Below, one piece after another: positions 1 to 10,800 of a stretch of DNA of 64,000 nucleotides. The stretch's first letter is position 1. Every line of letters starts with the position of its first letter. This stretch comes from Larix kaempferi (lineage: Eukaryota > Streptophyta > Pinopsida > Pinales > Pinaceae). Under the pieces are notes generated by a model. The model did no database searches. It saw only the letters and a program-made list of their open reading frames with translations, and had not been told where the DNA came from. Made by a program: the position numbers and the translations under genes. Location: the NCBI GenBank assembly GCA_027924585.1, contig BSBM01000036.1, positions 1-64,000 on the forward strand, read 5' to 3'.

Positions 1-1207
1 GGACCATGAAACCATACTGACGACGAAAGAGAGATATGCTGTGAGTTAAATATATCAAACTGCAAACAAGTTGACGATAAAGAGTAGCATCAACAAGAGG
101 AGTAGTACACTCAACAGATAGCTTTACACCGGACTGAAAAGGCATAGGAGCAGGTTTACAATCACTCATGTGGAAACGAGCCAAGATATCTGTAGCATAC
201 TTCGGTTGAGAGAGAAAAGTACCATATGCCATATGTCAAATTTGAAGACCCAAGAAATAGTGCAATATACCGAGATCAGTCATTTCAAACTACTTGTGAA
301 GGTCACTTTTCATGCTTTGAATGAGAACAGGTTGGCTACCAGTGATAATAAAATTATCCACATATAAAACAATAACAATGATATTATCATCAACATGCTT
401 AACATACACGTTAGGGTCAGATATACAATGCTTAAAACCATTATTCAATAAATATGCATCAATTGTATCATACCAATTCCTAGGTGCTTGTTTAATACCA
501 TATAAAGACTTGTGTAATTTACATACTAAACTTGATGATTTAGCATTAATAAAACTAGGAGGCTATTGCATATAAATATCTTCATTAAGATCACCATTTA
601 AAAAATCACTTTTAACATCCATTTGGTGTATTTCTCATTTATAAGATGAAGCAATAGATAAAATGGTTCTTATTGTATTCATTTTAGCAACATGAGCAAA
701 AGTTTCGTTATAATCTATACCTTCAAGTTGATTAAAACATTTTGCAACTAATCTAGCTTTATACTTTTCAATTTGTCCTTCTGCAGTAAATTTAGTTTTA
801 TAAACTCATTTACAACCAACTAAATTCTTTCTTGAAGGAAGAGGAACAAAAGACCAAGTCTTGTTCTTCATAAGAGAATCATACTCAGCAGTCATAGCTT
901 GTTCCCAATGAGGTTTACCCTTAGCTTGAGCATAAGAGGTAGGATCATCTGTGGCCAAAAATTTGGTCATAAGAGCAAAGTTAGATTTAGTTCTACGAGT
1001 ATCGGAAGGGATTCCGATATCACTTCCTGCAGATTCAAATGTTTTTCGAGCCCAAATAGGAAGGTTAGAAGGGACAAAAGTCACTTCAGGAGCTTCGAGA
1101 CATTTAGGTGGAATACTTGAAGAAGAAGAAGAAGGTGAACTAATATCAGTCACAGAATTAGAAGGAGTAATCGAGATAGGAGTAACAAGTGATAAGGGAA
1201 TATTCAC
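1..1207 (-). pseudogene. Cop-1 reverse transcriptase (decayed, incomplete)
   Basis: The RT domain copies retrotransposon RNA into cDNA inside the virus-like particle. The minus strand shows the copia RT opening around 900-810 (W-E-Q-A-M, then N-K-T-W), and then, across several stops, recognisable blocks such as Q-M-D-V-K and the G-I-K-Q-A-P-R-x-W region. The catalytic box at 353-367 reads L-Y-V-D-N instead of L-Y-V-D-D, so the second metal-binding aspartate is lost (GAT to AAT). Internal stops near 570 and 260 also break it. Identification is by motif order. The coordinates cover the visible part of the domain only. Confidence 0.88.
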
Positions 1208-2100
1208 AGTAACATGAGATTCAACAGACTTAGGTGGTGGAGAGACTTCAATAAATTGAACATCTCTTCTAATGATGACACTTTGTTTAGAAGGATCAAC
1301 AACCTATAATCCTTAGAATCCTCATAATAACCAATGAATATACACTTGTGAGACTTGAGTTCTAACTTTTTTTCGATTTTCATCAGAAATATGAGCCCAA
1401 CATTCACAACCAAACACTTTAAAGTTACTAATATCTGGTTTTCTACCATTCCATTTTTCTTCAGGGGTAACATGCCTAACAGCTTTTGTAGGAACTCTAT
1501 TTAAAATAAAGTTAGCACAACTTATGGCTTCGGCCCAAAATTTCTTATGTAATCCTTTAGAATAAAGCATACATTTAGCCATTTCAACTAAAGTTCTGTT
1601 TTTCCTTTCAGCAACACCATTTTGTTGAGGTGTGTAAGGAACAATCTTTTGATGTTGAATTCCATGCTTAGATAAAAAAACTTCAAATTATTTCTTAATG
1701 AATCCCCCCCACTACCAGTTCTTAAAATCTTAATCTTTTTACCAGATTCGTTTTCAACCAAGGATTTAAATACTTGAAATTTAGAAAAAGTTTCACTTTT
1801 ATGTTTCAAAAAATAAACCCATGATTTTCTACTAAAGTCATCAATAAAAGTAAAAAAATAAACTGCATTGGAGATAGAAGGAACTTCAAGAGAACCACAA
1901 ATGTTACTATGAATTAATTGCAAACATTCTTTAGCACGCCAAGCTTTACCTTTATCAAAGATTTTTCTATGATGTTTACCAAGAACACAACCTTCACAAA
2001 CACCCTTAGTAGATGAAACATTAGGCAAGCCAAATACCATTTTAGTTAACATTTGCATTTTACCATAATTCAAATGACCTAATATTTCATGCCATAATTT
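1208..2100 (-). pseudogene. Cop-1 GAG-pre-integrase and integrase (decayed)
   Basis: Integrase inserts the cDNA into the host chromosome. On the minus strand at 2073-1588 a GAG-pre-integrase zinc motif (C-E-G-C-V-L-G-K-H) precedes the catalytic core. The first catalytic residue, in the usual H-S-D-I-C-G box, is asparagine here (codon at 1903-1905). The F-I-D-D-F-S-R box follows. The D-N-G-G-E box is frameshifted next to a run of G near 1708 (seen as a C run on the plus strand). The block with the final glutamate (A-E-R-K-N-R-T) is readable only in a different frame near 1600. The C-terminal core (N-R-V-P-T-K, then F-G-C-E-C-W) continues at 1582-1322. Confidence 0.88.
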
Positions 2101-2106
2101 ACTTAG

Positions 2107-3407
2107 TTAATCTGCATGAGCAATATAAAAAGGTTTTCTTTTAGTTGAATTAAAACCAACAAATTTATATAAACCAACAGTATGATCAACAGAACCAGAA
2201 GAAACTACTTTGAAATTTTGATTGATATCTTTAAGAACATACTCATCAGGCCAAGATTCAAATTTAAATCCTTTTTGACATGCACGATAAATAGAGAGCA
2301 AATTGATAGGCATATTTTCAACATGAAAAACATCTTCCAATTGACCATTAGTAACCTTACCAGAACCAATTACAGAAAGTTGTTTACCATCACCTATATA
2401 TACTTTCTCATACGTGTTTTTATTATTGGCATAAGATGAAAATAAAGAAGCATTACCAGTCATGTGTTTAGAAGCACCAGAATCTATTATCCATTCCACA
2501 TTAGAAGAAGAATTACTAGAAGAAACAACAGAAGCACACAAAACTACTTGTGATTCATCAGAACCATTCTTTTTAGCTTTAGCTTTTAAACGTTTCAATT
2601 TAAAGCAAATCTTTTCAGGATGATTAGTTTTACCACAATGCTTACAAGGATCATACACTTTCTTCTTCTTACTATTGCCATGATGTGCATTAGAAGCATT
2701 ACCAAAGTTATTAGTAGGATTTGAAGTGTGTGAATTAGAACATTTAACATTATTAAAACTTTTCTTAGGAGACTTATTATGTGCCATAAGAGCCTTATTA
2801 GGTGTTAGTTGTCCTGAAACAATTAACCTTTCTTGCTCATTAATCAATCCTGTACAACAATCATCAAAAGTAGGTTTCGTGGTATTTGAAAACAATTCAA
2901 GAGCTCTATTCCTAGTTTGAATGAACATATCAAAACAAGATGACAATTTTTGTTCTACAAGAATTATAAGAGCAATGTTTGTTTTCTTGTAATCTTTACC
3001 ATAATTATTTAATTTTTCATTTAAAATGTTTTCACTTCAGCAAGATATAATTCTACTCTATCAAAGTTAGTAGGATCTAGCTCATAAATCTTCTTTTCAA
3101 GGTAATAAGCAGAAACATCATCAGATTTATCAAATAAGGAAGCAAGAATTTTCCATACCTCAACGGGGTTGTCTGCTGCCTCTATACTTACCTGAAGACT
3201 ATCTGCAACTGTTTAACCAATGAGCCCTCTTGCTTGATCACATTTATCTTCCCATATAGCCAAAGTTTGAGCATCAACAGGTTTCGTGTGTTCACCATTA
3301 ACAATCCTTCATAGATTCTTACTCCTGAGAACATCAATCATTTTTCTCTTCCATGCAAGATAGTTAGGACCAACAAGTTCAGGAACATAAGCTACTTCTG
3401 AAGTCAT
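2107..3407 (-). pseudogene. Cop-1 gag and protease (decayed)
   Basis: Gag packages element RNA and the protease matures the polyprotein. The likely start is the ATG at 3407 (M-T-S-E-V-A-Y), followed by the N-terminal L-V-G-P-N-Y-L-A-W-K block typical of plant copia gag. The frame breaks near 3310 and resumes at 2946. A CCHC knuckle with spacing C-x2-C-x4-H-x4-C lies at 2646-2605. The protease active-site motif W-I-I-D-S-G-A-S lies at about 2493-2470, in frame with gag, as expected for a single gag-pol reading frame. The protease triad itself is intact; the frame breaks are elsewhere. Confidence 0.9.
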
Positions 3408-3600
3408 AATGATAGAAATTTTGATTAGAAACCCAAATGCTAGAAATGACAAGAGAAAGATAGTGAATAACAGAAAACTGAAAAGAAAAAAACACTTTAC
3501 CATACTAATCTAAATCTGCAAAAAAACAGTTAGAAAAAAAACAATAAAGGAAAGAGAAACTTTTACTTACAACCCTTTTGATTGAGTTCCCAGACTTTAC

Positions 3601-3964
3601 CAAAATTCTGTTATGTCCACGCAAGTGAATCCAGAACAGTTTTTCCAGTTCCAAAAACAGGTTATAATAAAAATTCCAATAAAATTTGACCGAGTTATGA
3701 GGCCGAAAACAGTGTCGAATCTGCCGAAGACGGAAACCTGCACAAAGTCTACCAAACTTGGACGAAAGTTGCCGTTCTTGCCCAGAATTATGTTATGTCC
3801 ACATGAGTGGATCCAGAACAGCTTTTCCAGTTCCAAAAACAGGTTATAATAAAAATTTCGATAAAAATTGACGAAGTTACGAGGCCGAAAATAGTGTCGA
3901 ATCTGCCGAAAACGGAAACCTGCACAAAGTCTACCAAACTTGGACGAAAATTTCTGTTTTGACA
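3601..3964. repeat. 182-bp tandem duplication in the Cop-1 leader
   Basis: Two adjacent copies, 3601-3782 and 3783-3964, differ at scattered bases. Both start around a TTATGTCCAC block and end before a TTGGACGAAA block. The duplication lies between the primer-binding site and the gag start, the region where packaging and dimerisation signals sit in LTR elements, but no such role can be read from sequence. A 122-codon open frame on the minus strand here is only the duplicated unit read through twice. Confidence 0.85.
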
Positions 3965-4196
3965 ACCGGAAGATAGATATCCTTGAGGAGAATCAGAAAA
4001 TCATATAGATCTACAAAAACAACATCAAGAAACCCTTGAAAAATATCTGCAAAAATCTACACAACAAGATTAGGGTTAGAAATAAAAAACTGCAGAAATA
4101 TGCCCAGATCAGAAAGCAAATCTACAAGAAATAATCAATGCCCAAATAATAAAATATTGTTTGAAAGCAATAGAAGATACTAGATCATAGTAACAA

Positions 4197-4208
4197 GCTC
4201 TGATACCA
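4197..4208 (-). other. Cop-1 primer-binding site
   Basis: On the minus strand the 12 bases next to the LTR read TGGTATCAGAGC, the classic plant copia primer-binding site complementary to the 3' end of initiator-methionine tRNA. It fixes both the inner LTR edge and the element's orientation. Confidence 0.95.
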
Positions 4209-4706
4209 TGTCAGAGATATGGATCTAACTAAACTAGTTTACATATTTATGCAAACAATAACATATCATAGTAAATAAAAACAGAAAGAGAACAAGAGAA
4301 AAGAGTACACCAGATATACATGGTTCACCCAATCGAGCTACGTCCACGAGAAGATAGTCTTCTATTATCTCCATAATATCTCCTCCAAGCTTACAGAGAG
4401 CAATGCCAATAACCCCAATACAATATAGCAATACTTGTGAAAGTATAGATCATGATGTGTGATGTGACTATCCCTTGACTCTATTATATACTAAGAGATA
4501 AGGAGGAATTACTCTCATGTATATTACATATGGGATAATATAATTCTCCATAATAACATCTCTTTATGTAATAATGAATATCAAGAGTATATTTTACCAT
4601 AATGAATATGTGATAAATGTATTACTCTTTTACATAAGATTGTGGATATCTTTCGACATAATACAAAGACATTATTACCTTCCAAGGAATATAAAATATT
4701 CCAACA
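4209..4706 (-). repeat. Cop-1 5' LTR (498 bp)
   Basis: Minus-strand ends are TGTTGGAATA and ATCTCTGACA, giving the TG...CA termini. A TATA-like box (TATATAATAGAG) lies inside and would drive the element's transcript leftwards. It aligns over its whole length, with scattered substitutions, to the plus-strand LTR at 5860-6363, so the two belong to one family but are not a simple 5'/3' pair. Confidence 0.94.
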
Positions 4707-4885
4707 CTAATGCACATCATGAAAATAGTAAGAAGAAGAAAGTGTATGATCCTTGTAAGTATTGTGGTAAAACTAATCATCCTGAAAAGAATTGCTTTAA
4801 ATTGAAATGCTTAATGGCTAAAGGTAAAATGAAAGATTCTGATGAATCACAAGTAGCTTTAAGTGCCTTTGTTGTTTTCATCTAG
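4707..4885 (+). pseudogene. Cop-1b gag fragment with CCHC knuckle
   Basis: The plus strand encodes the C-terminal gag region of the same family: a lysine-rich K-K-K-K-V-Y-D-P block, then C-K-Y-C-G-K-T-N-H-P-E-K-N-C with perfect C-x2-C-x4-H-x4-C spacing. It matches the Cop-1 gag knuckle almost residue for residue. The frame ends at 4885, just before where the protease D-S-G motif should follow. Coding similarity begins exactly at the LTR end at 4706/4707. Confidence 0.9.
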
Positions 4886-5850
4886 TAGTTCTTCTTCTAA
4901 TGTTTAATGACTAAATTTGTTTTTTTTTTTTTATGTTTATGCTTAATCATGTTGAGTTCTAATCATGTCATGTTTATTTTGTTCTTGAGCAATTTTATAG
5001 AAGCAATCTAATATTTGTCATTTTTTGTGCTCACTATTTATATGTTGTGGCTGACACTTAATGTGTAAAAGTAACTTCATTTTCCTTAATGAGCATGTTA
5101 ATATTTTCTTTGATCATATCATGTTGCCATCTTTTTTATATGATGTTTGTTAACCTTTGGTGTATAAGCATTTTCATTTATGGATGAGCATTTTGTTTTA
5201 TGATCTTTGTATGCTTTAATCTTGGAAGTTCTTGTGCAGATAAGTTCTCTGTTTATGTTTCCATAAATAATGAAGCACCATCTTCTACTGTTCAAGTCAT
5301 GATGTTCATCTGTATGATATCACTTTTGATGTATAGACCATTGGAGTCTTATTTCTTCAATGTTTGAAGTCTTCTACGGATATTTATATTGCACCTTGAT
5401 TGGAAGAATGTCTGCCATCCGCATGTATATTGGCCATCTGGGTATTTTGTACACTGTTTTGGTGTTCTTAGCCACATGTTCTGTTGTATCAGCCGTCAGA
5501 AAGTATCTGTACACTAGTGTGGATGTTATATCAAAGTTCTTCAGCTATCAGTTATGGTTGTGATGATTCTTGTGGTGATATAGGCATCTTGTGGATCTAA
5601 TAGCCATGTTGGTTTCTCTTTAGATCTGGGCACCTTGTTGTTGGATTGTGTCACATGTTCTCGGAATTTTATTGTTGGGTATTTCATCATACAACTTGGT
5701 TCGTGTGCAATTTCATGGTTCAGTGAAAAGCGGTTGTTCTTCATCAAATTCCATTTTTGCAGCTTTGGTTCTTCTGAAAGGTTTCATCAAGGGGGGGCAG
5801 TAATGACTCCTTCCTTCCTTTGTTAGTGGGATTTTCTCCCAGCGATTATT
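4886..5850 (+). other. Non-coding spacer of Cop-1b
   Basis: About 960 bp between the gag fragment and the polypurine tract. It is T-rich, including a poly-T run near 4919-4932. I see no pol motif on either strand. The short open frames here have no recognisable content. A second purine-rich run (AAGGGGGGGCAG near 5789) lies about 60 bp upstream of the main tract. Confidence 0.6.
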
Positions 5851-5859
5851 AAGGGGGAG
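5851..5859 (+). other. Cop-1b polypurine tract
   Basis: AAGGGGGAG directly abuts the LTR start at 5860. This is where plus-strand DNA synthesis is primed in LTR elements. It confirms plus orientation and identifies the adjoining repeat as a 3' LTR. Confidence 0.9.
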
Positions 5860-6363
5860 TGTTGGAATATTTTATATTCCTTGGAAGGTAATAATGTCTT
5901 TGTATTATGTCGGAAGATATCCACAATCTTATGTAAAAGAGTAATACATTATATCCCATATTCATTATGGTAAAATATTCTCTTGATATTCATTATTATA
6001 TAAAGAGATGTTATTATGGAGAATTATATTATCCCACATGTAATATGTGAGAGTAATTCCTCCTCATCTCTTAGTATATAATAGAGTCAAGGGAGTCACA
6101 TCATAGTGACACACATGATCTTACTTATTCACACAAGTATTGTTATATTGTATTGGGATTATTGGCATTGCTCTCTTGTAAGCTTGATGGAAATGTTCTA
6201 GAGATAATAGAAGACTACCATCCTGTGGACGTAGCCCAATTGAGTGAACCACGTATATCTGGTGTACTATTTTCTCTTGTTCTCTTTATGTACTTATTGT
6301 TGATATACTATTGTTTTGCATCGATAGGTAAGCTAGTTTAGTTAGATCTCCATATCTCTAACA
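5860..6363 (+). repeat. Cop-1b 3' LTR (504 bp)
   Basis: Starts TGTTGGAATA and ends ATCTCTAACA. It contains the same TATA-like box (TATATAATAGAG) as the minus-strand LTR at 4209-4706. The two LTRs are in opposite orientations 1.15 kb apart, so the locus could fold into a large stem-loop. Confidence 0.94.
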
Positions 6364-7368
6364 CATTACAATTAATGGTGGCAGCGTGGCTTAACCATGT
6401 GGTCGCCAATGTCATGGTATCATGGCATGTGGAGCTCATATTAATCACACTCATGTGGCAGGTCATCTATGCAGGCATTGTGCTTAATTGATGATGGAAA
6501 TTTTGCATATGGAAAATTGGAAATCTCGTAATCCAATTTTGGGATTGTTGTTGTTTAGAGATTTATGTTTTTACCATTGCAAGATTTGGAAGTTCATGGG
6601 TTTCACCTGCATTTCATTTTGCAATGTGACTATTTTCTTGTATTTTGAGTGAACACAAGAATTTTTGTGGGATAAAAAACACATTACAACAAATATTTCC
6701 AAAAATTATAGGAATTTCTTATGAATAATATCACCATGACATCAATGAAATAATCACTAAGCTTCAAGAGTTCTTCCTACAAATATCCTTTACCTTCTCA
6801 GTCGAAAATATTTTGCTTTCCTACAAAGAACAACTACAACTAAACTGATGCATATGTAGCCTTTTATTCTTAACAGACAATTGTTACTTTTGCTTATATT
6901 GTCAAAACCACTTTTGCATTGAAATAAATCTATAGTTTTTCCTATGAAATATTTTACAGTCTTCTTTTGCTCGTTGTTATTAATTTCAATTTCTAGGTAT
7001 GCAGTTATGAAATTTTGACAATGAAAATGCAACCGGTCTTTTTTTAAATTGAATAGTGACCATGATAATATGGATAATTAGATATAATCTAATCAAGTTC
7101 TAGACAATCGCAAACAACTTTTGTGGTGATTTTCCTAATTTGTAAAGCTCAATTTTATTAGGGAAAAAGATAACATATTAATTAAAAGGGGACATATGCT
7201 CATTGACTTTGTTCTTTTGTATTCTGAAATATAAATTAAAAAAATTCAATATTGGTTTTATATTGTTGCAGAAGTTTTTTTTAGTCAAACAAGATTGCAT
7301 CTTTTGCAATTGTGGAAAAGCTAATGTCAAACTTTCAAGTAGACTATACAATAAATGACTTCAAAAAG

Positions 7369-7482
7369 TGGATTTTGTTTCTAGTTAGCATGTACTTTTC
7401 ATTTCTTGACATGTTCACGCATACTTGGATTTTGAGTCTAGTTAGCATGTACTTTTCGTTTCTTGACATGTTCAAAAATACT
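7369..7482. repeat. 57-bp tandem duplication
   Basis: Copies at 7369-7425 and 7426-7482 share the TCTAGTTAGCATGTACTTTT core with few differences. The open frame across it is a by-product. Confidence 0.8.
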
Positions 7483-8290
7483 TTTATGATCCATGGGATG
7501 TTCTTTTCCCTCTTTTTATTTTTAGTTTCTTAACATTTTTGCACTTAGATCCACAGTCACTTTTACCAAACTGCTCCACGATAGATATTATAGTTCAAGC
7601 ATCAATAACAAGGGAATACACCAACACTTAGCAAATTTCTCATTTGTTGTCTTGTTTGTATCCTTTTCACTTATAGCTCATTATCATTTCCACTTAAAAG
7701 CATAGGGACATTACCACTAAGCGTATCTTGTTGTGGTTTTAGGATCAAGTTCATAGCTTCCCGAATTGCGGGGGTTGGATGCCATTAATTGGGTTGCATT
7801 AGGTAAGTGTAAATTAGGATGGCCTAAGAGTTAGGTGACATGATTGATGGGACATGTCAGTTAGGTGAAATCATTAAAAATTATTTTGTTAAGTTATGCA
7901 AAGATACAATTGAAATATTATAGTTAACACATTCAGAGATGGTCAGTAAGGTTCATTAGTGGTGTCCAAGAAATGTACCTAGTGGAATGAAATGCAATTA
8001 AATTTCCTATATATGGATGTAAAGAAGTGAAATTTTGATTTAATTCATGTTTATCTTTGTCAGGCAATTAAGTGTTTAACCCATGACAATAACAATTTGA
8101 TTCCCTATATGCCAATTAAGTGACAAGTAAGTAAGAACCTAACTATAAAAAAAGAAAGATTACCAATCTTGTACAACAGACATTCTACCAACCCAACACC
8201 GTAAGTAATGGGGAAGATAGTTATCCACATGACACCACATCACAAAGAGGCCAACTGTGGTGATCCAATTAATGTTAGAGTATATTGATT

Positions 8291-8395
8291 ATGAGGATTG
8301 TCAAGATGATTTCAAAGGTAAGGTTGAGACTATGAGGATACTCAAGGTGATTTCAAAGGTAAGGTCGAGACTATGAGGATAGTCAAGATGATTTT
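8291..8395. repeat. 41-bp tandem repeat, about 2.5 copies
   Basis: Units start at 8291, 8332 and 8373 with ATGAGGAT and carry TTTCAAAGGTAAGGT; the third is partial. Confidence 0.8.
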
Positions 8396-8610
8396 ACAAA
8401 TGTGGAATTTTTTTATAGTTTAAACAATAATTATATATGTAGCAATTGTAGATCAATTCCAGAGGAATAGAGGGATAGAAATTATGGATGAGTGTTAGTG
8501 TTGGGTGTTACATGCCTCTTCCCTTGTGAATATGTTGAAAATCCCAACTTTTCATTGCATGGGCTAGTTTACCATCATAAAACGTTTGTGATAGTTTGTG
8601 TGGGGAAAAG

Positions 8611-8915
8611 AAATTTATGGTTGGACCAATCATATCCAATCACCTTGGAACACATTTGATACTTGACAAGGCTTTCCATGGATAGATCCAAATTTTAGGT
8701 AGCTCACAATAGAATGAAAAAGACATGTGGCGATGAATTTTTGTATCAAGTTGTATGGGTCAAAGAAATTTATGGTTGGACTAATCATATCCAATCACCT
8801 TGGAACACATTTGAGACATAACAAGGCTTTCCATGGATACATCCAAATTTTAGGTAGCTCACAATAGAATGAAGAAGACATGTGACGATGAATTTTTATA
8901 CCATGGAATAGGTAA
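8611..8915. repeat. 155-bp tandem duplication
   Basis: Copies begin at 8611 and 8766 (AAATTTATGGTTGGAC). Both contain CAATCACCTTGGAACACA and end near ATGAATTTTT. It lies just outside the Gyp-F LTR edge. Confidence 0.82.
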
Positions 8916-8930
8916 AAAGGATGTCAATAT

Positions 8931-9383
8931 TATAGTGTACTTAAACAACATAAATGAGAAATGAGAAATATTCAAGAAATATAAACCACACAAAAGTAAT
9001 TGGGAGAGATAATGAGATCAAACCTATAAAACATAATTTTTGTATTTATAATTATAGAACGAGAGAGTAATTATCATGGGCCTCTTCGAGGGTAAAACCT
9101 TCAATTGAGTAGAGCTTCAATACAATAACAATTCTTGACAAAAAATTGCATACCCTTCTAACTTTATAAATAATTCCTCACTAGCAAAACATAATTACTT
9201 GTGGTCTCATCATTAATGAGTACCAATCACCTAGTGAGCCTTATTTAATAAAGACATTGCCTTTACATTAAGTAACTACTAACTAACTACATAATGGGCC
9301 TTATTTAAAGAGGATGGCCTCATACATTAAGTAACTATATCCTCTGTACCCTAAAGTATGGAGGTTAGGGTAGGGCATTAACA
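8931..9383 (-). repeat. Gyp-F 3' LTR (453 bp)
   Basis: On the minus strand it starts TGTTAATGCCC next to a polypurine tract and ends ...ACTATA (ancestral ACTACA by comparison with 22497). Segments match 22497-22745 (GTGTACTTAA, GAGAAATATTCAAGAAA) and 61887-62033 (GCCTTATT, then GGAGGTTAGGGTAGG). Confidence 0.85.
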
Positions 9384-9396
9384 TGCCCTCCCCCTT
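9384..9396 (-). other. Gyp-F polypurine tract
   Basis: Minus-strand AAGGGGGAGGGCA immediately precedes the TG of the LTR. Confidence 0.85.
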
Positions 9397-10800
9397 AAAA
9401 AGTAATGTTGTCCTCAAGGCTATAGGTGAGGAAACTTTTGTAAAATCACTATTGGTTCCTAGGTGACATCTTTAAGATGCATATCCTTCCAATATATTGG
9501 GACTTCTCAAATAGTTCGTTGGCATAGTCAACACTCTCTTGTGGCCAATACTACTTCGTCTATAACCAAATGGAGCCTTCTTCATCAATTTTGGAAAGGC
9601 TATTTTGAATTCAACCTCGTGACTTTATTCAAACAAGACACATGAAAAAATGAGTGGATCTTGGATTGGGAAGAAGAGCCAATTTGTTGGAAACTTATCA
9701 AATGCATTGGAGAATTTGATATAACTTTGGCATTAGCTTCTGGTGTACCTTGTATTTGAGAGAGGTCTTCCTATAGGTATTATTCCGAGAGATGAATAAT
9801 TACATGATACTCTTCTTCAAAAGAATGCTTACAACAAGGTAATAATCATGTTGATTTTTTTCCTATTTTGATTCAAAACCATATTGTCCTTAAATGTGTG
9901 GATAATTGTTGCTCTACTGTTAAATGTGTGATCCAATTCATGAACCTTGGATGTTATTAATAAAGATGAAGCCACCAAGGGGGGTTTTTTCCATAGACAA
10001 ATTCATATGGTGACATTTTGATAGTGGAATGCTAAGTAGTATTGTACTACAATTCGACAAGGGGTAGCCACTAAACCCATTAGTAATGTTAGTCTAAATG
10101 CAAAACATTGTAAATAAGTTTCCAAGAACTTGTTCACCGCCTTTGTTTGACCATCTATTTTTGGATGATAAGTTTCACTCATTTTCAAGTGTGTGCCTTG
10201 CAACTTAAATAATTCCTACCAAAATTTGCTTGTGATGGTGGGATCACAATCTCACACCATGGGAGTAGGAAAGCCATGTAATTTAAAATTTTGATCCATG
10301 GAGGCTTGGGAAACTATACACGGTGTAAATGGATGGATGGCAATCAACTACAACCATGATAACAAATTTGTTACATCTTTAGGGAGCCTAGTTATAAAAT
10401 TAATGGAAAGGATAGCCCAGATAATCATGAGGATTAGTAGTGACTACAATGCGATTGGGATCTTCAGTATTTTCCTCTTGTTACTTTAACCTTTACATTC
10501 AACTACAAAAGTAGGAATTTCATTTTGCATGCCTTCCCAAAAGAATTAGCGCTTAACTTTGCTGGTATGTTTTGTGTAAGTTAGAGTGATCTGTGATAGG
10601 AGATGAATTCAACTATGCTAACACCATTTATTTTAACAAAAAATCTAGACCAAACAATATTCCATTTATACCTCAAGATGTCATAGTACCAAGTATAACC
10701 TATAGGGGTGTTGGGGTCCTTCTGAAGTTGTTGGATGATTTTAACCACAATGTCGTTATCTAGCCAATCAGGTACGTATAAGGATAAGGAAAAGAAGGAT
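9397..10800 (-). pseudogene. Gyp-F integrase region (heavily decayed)
   Basis: Minus-strand frames give gypsy integrase blocks in order with many stops: D-F-I-T-R-L-P-like text near 10420, then T-Y-H-P-K-I-D-G-Q-T-K near 10175-10140, then the C-terminal region towards 9450. The catalytic glutamate normally found in G-Q-T-E is lysine here (codon 10143-10141). The host sequence is readable only as fragments; the longest piece, at 10203-10003, has 66 codons. Confidence 0.78.

Larger units (their letters stand above)
1..4706 (-). mobile_element. Cop-1: Ty1/copia retrotransposon, 3' end outside the window
   Basis: Read on the minus strand, the order is 5' LTR (4706 to 4209), primer-binding site, leader with a tandem duplication, gag with a CCHC knuckle, aspartic protease, GAG-pre-integrase, integrase and reverse transcriptase. 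Integrase before RT identifies Ty1/copia (Pseudoviridae type). RNase H and the 3' LTR lie left of base 1. The element is dead: gag and pol are split by stops and frameshifts, and catalytic residues of integrase and RT are changed. Its LTR outer end at 4706 joins directly to a plus-strand gag fragment of the same family, so it either inserted into a relative or rearranged with itself. Confidence 0.93.
4707..6363 (+). mobile_element. Cop-1b: plus-strand remnant of the same copia family
   Basis: This stretch starts abruptly inside gag, continues as about 960 bp of non-coding sequence, then has a polypurine tract and a full 3' LTR. No protease, integrase or RT can be read. It is either half of an element split by Cop-1 or part of a self-integration product. 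If a simple split, its 5' half lies left of the window. Loss of all pol suggests an internal deletion or a non-autonomous derivative. Confidence 0.85.
6364..8930. other. Flank without recognisable genes
   Basis: About 2.6 kb between Cop-1b and the large nest. I read both strands and found no protein family motif, LTR pair or RNA gene. It holds three small tandem duplications (listed separately). This is the left target flank of Gyp-F. Confidence 0.6.

Noticed and set aside
3597-3965. 122-codon minus-strand frame in the Cop-1 leader
   Set aside because: It is the 182-bp tandem duplication read twice.
7312-7533. Hydrophobic 73-codon frame resembling a membrane protein
   Set aside because: It consists mostly of a 57-bp duplication in T-rich DNA; length divisible by 3 keeps it open.
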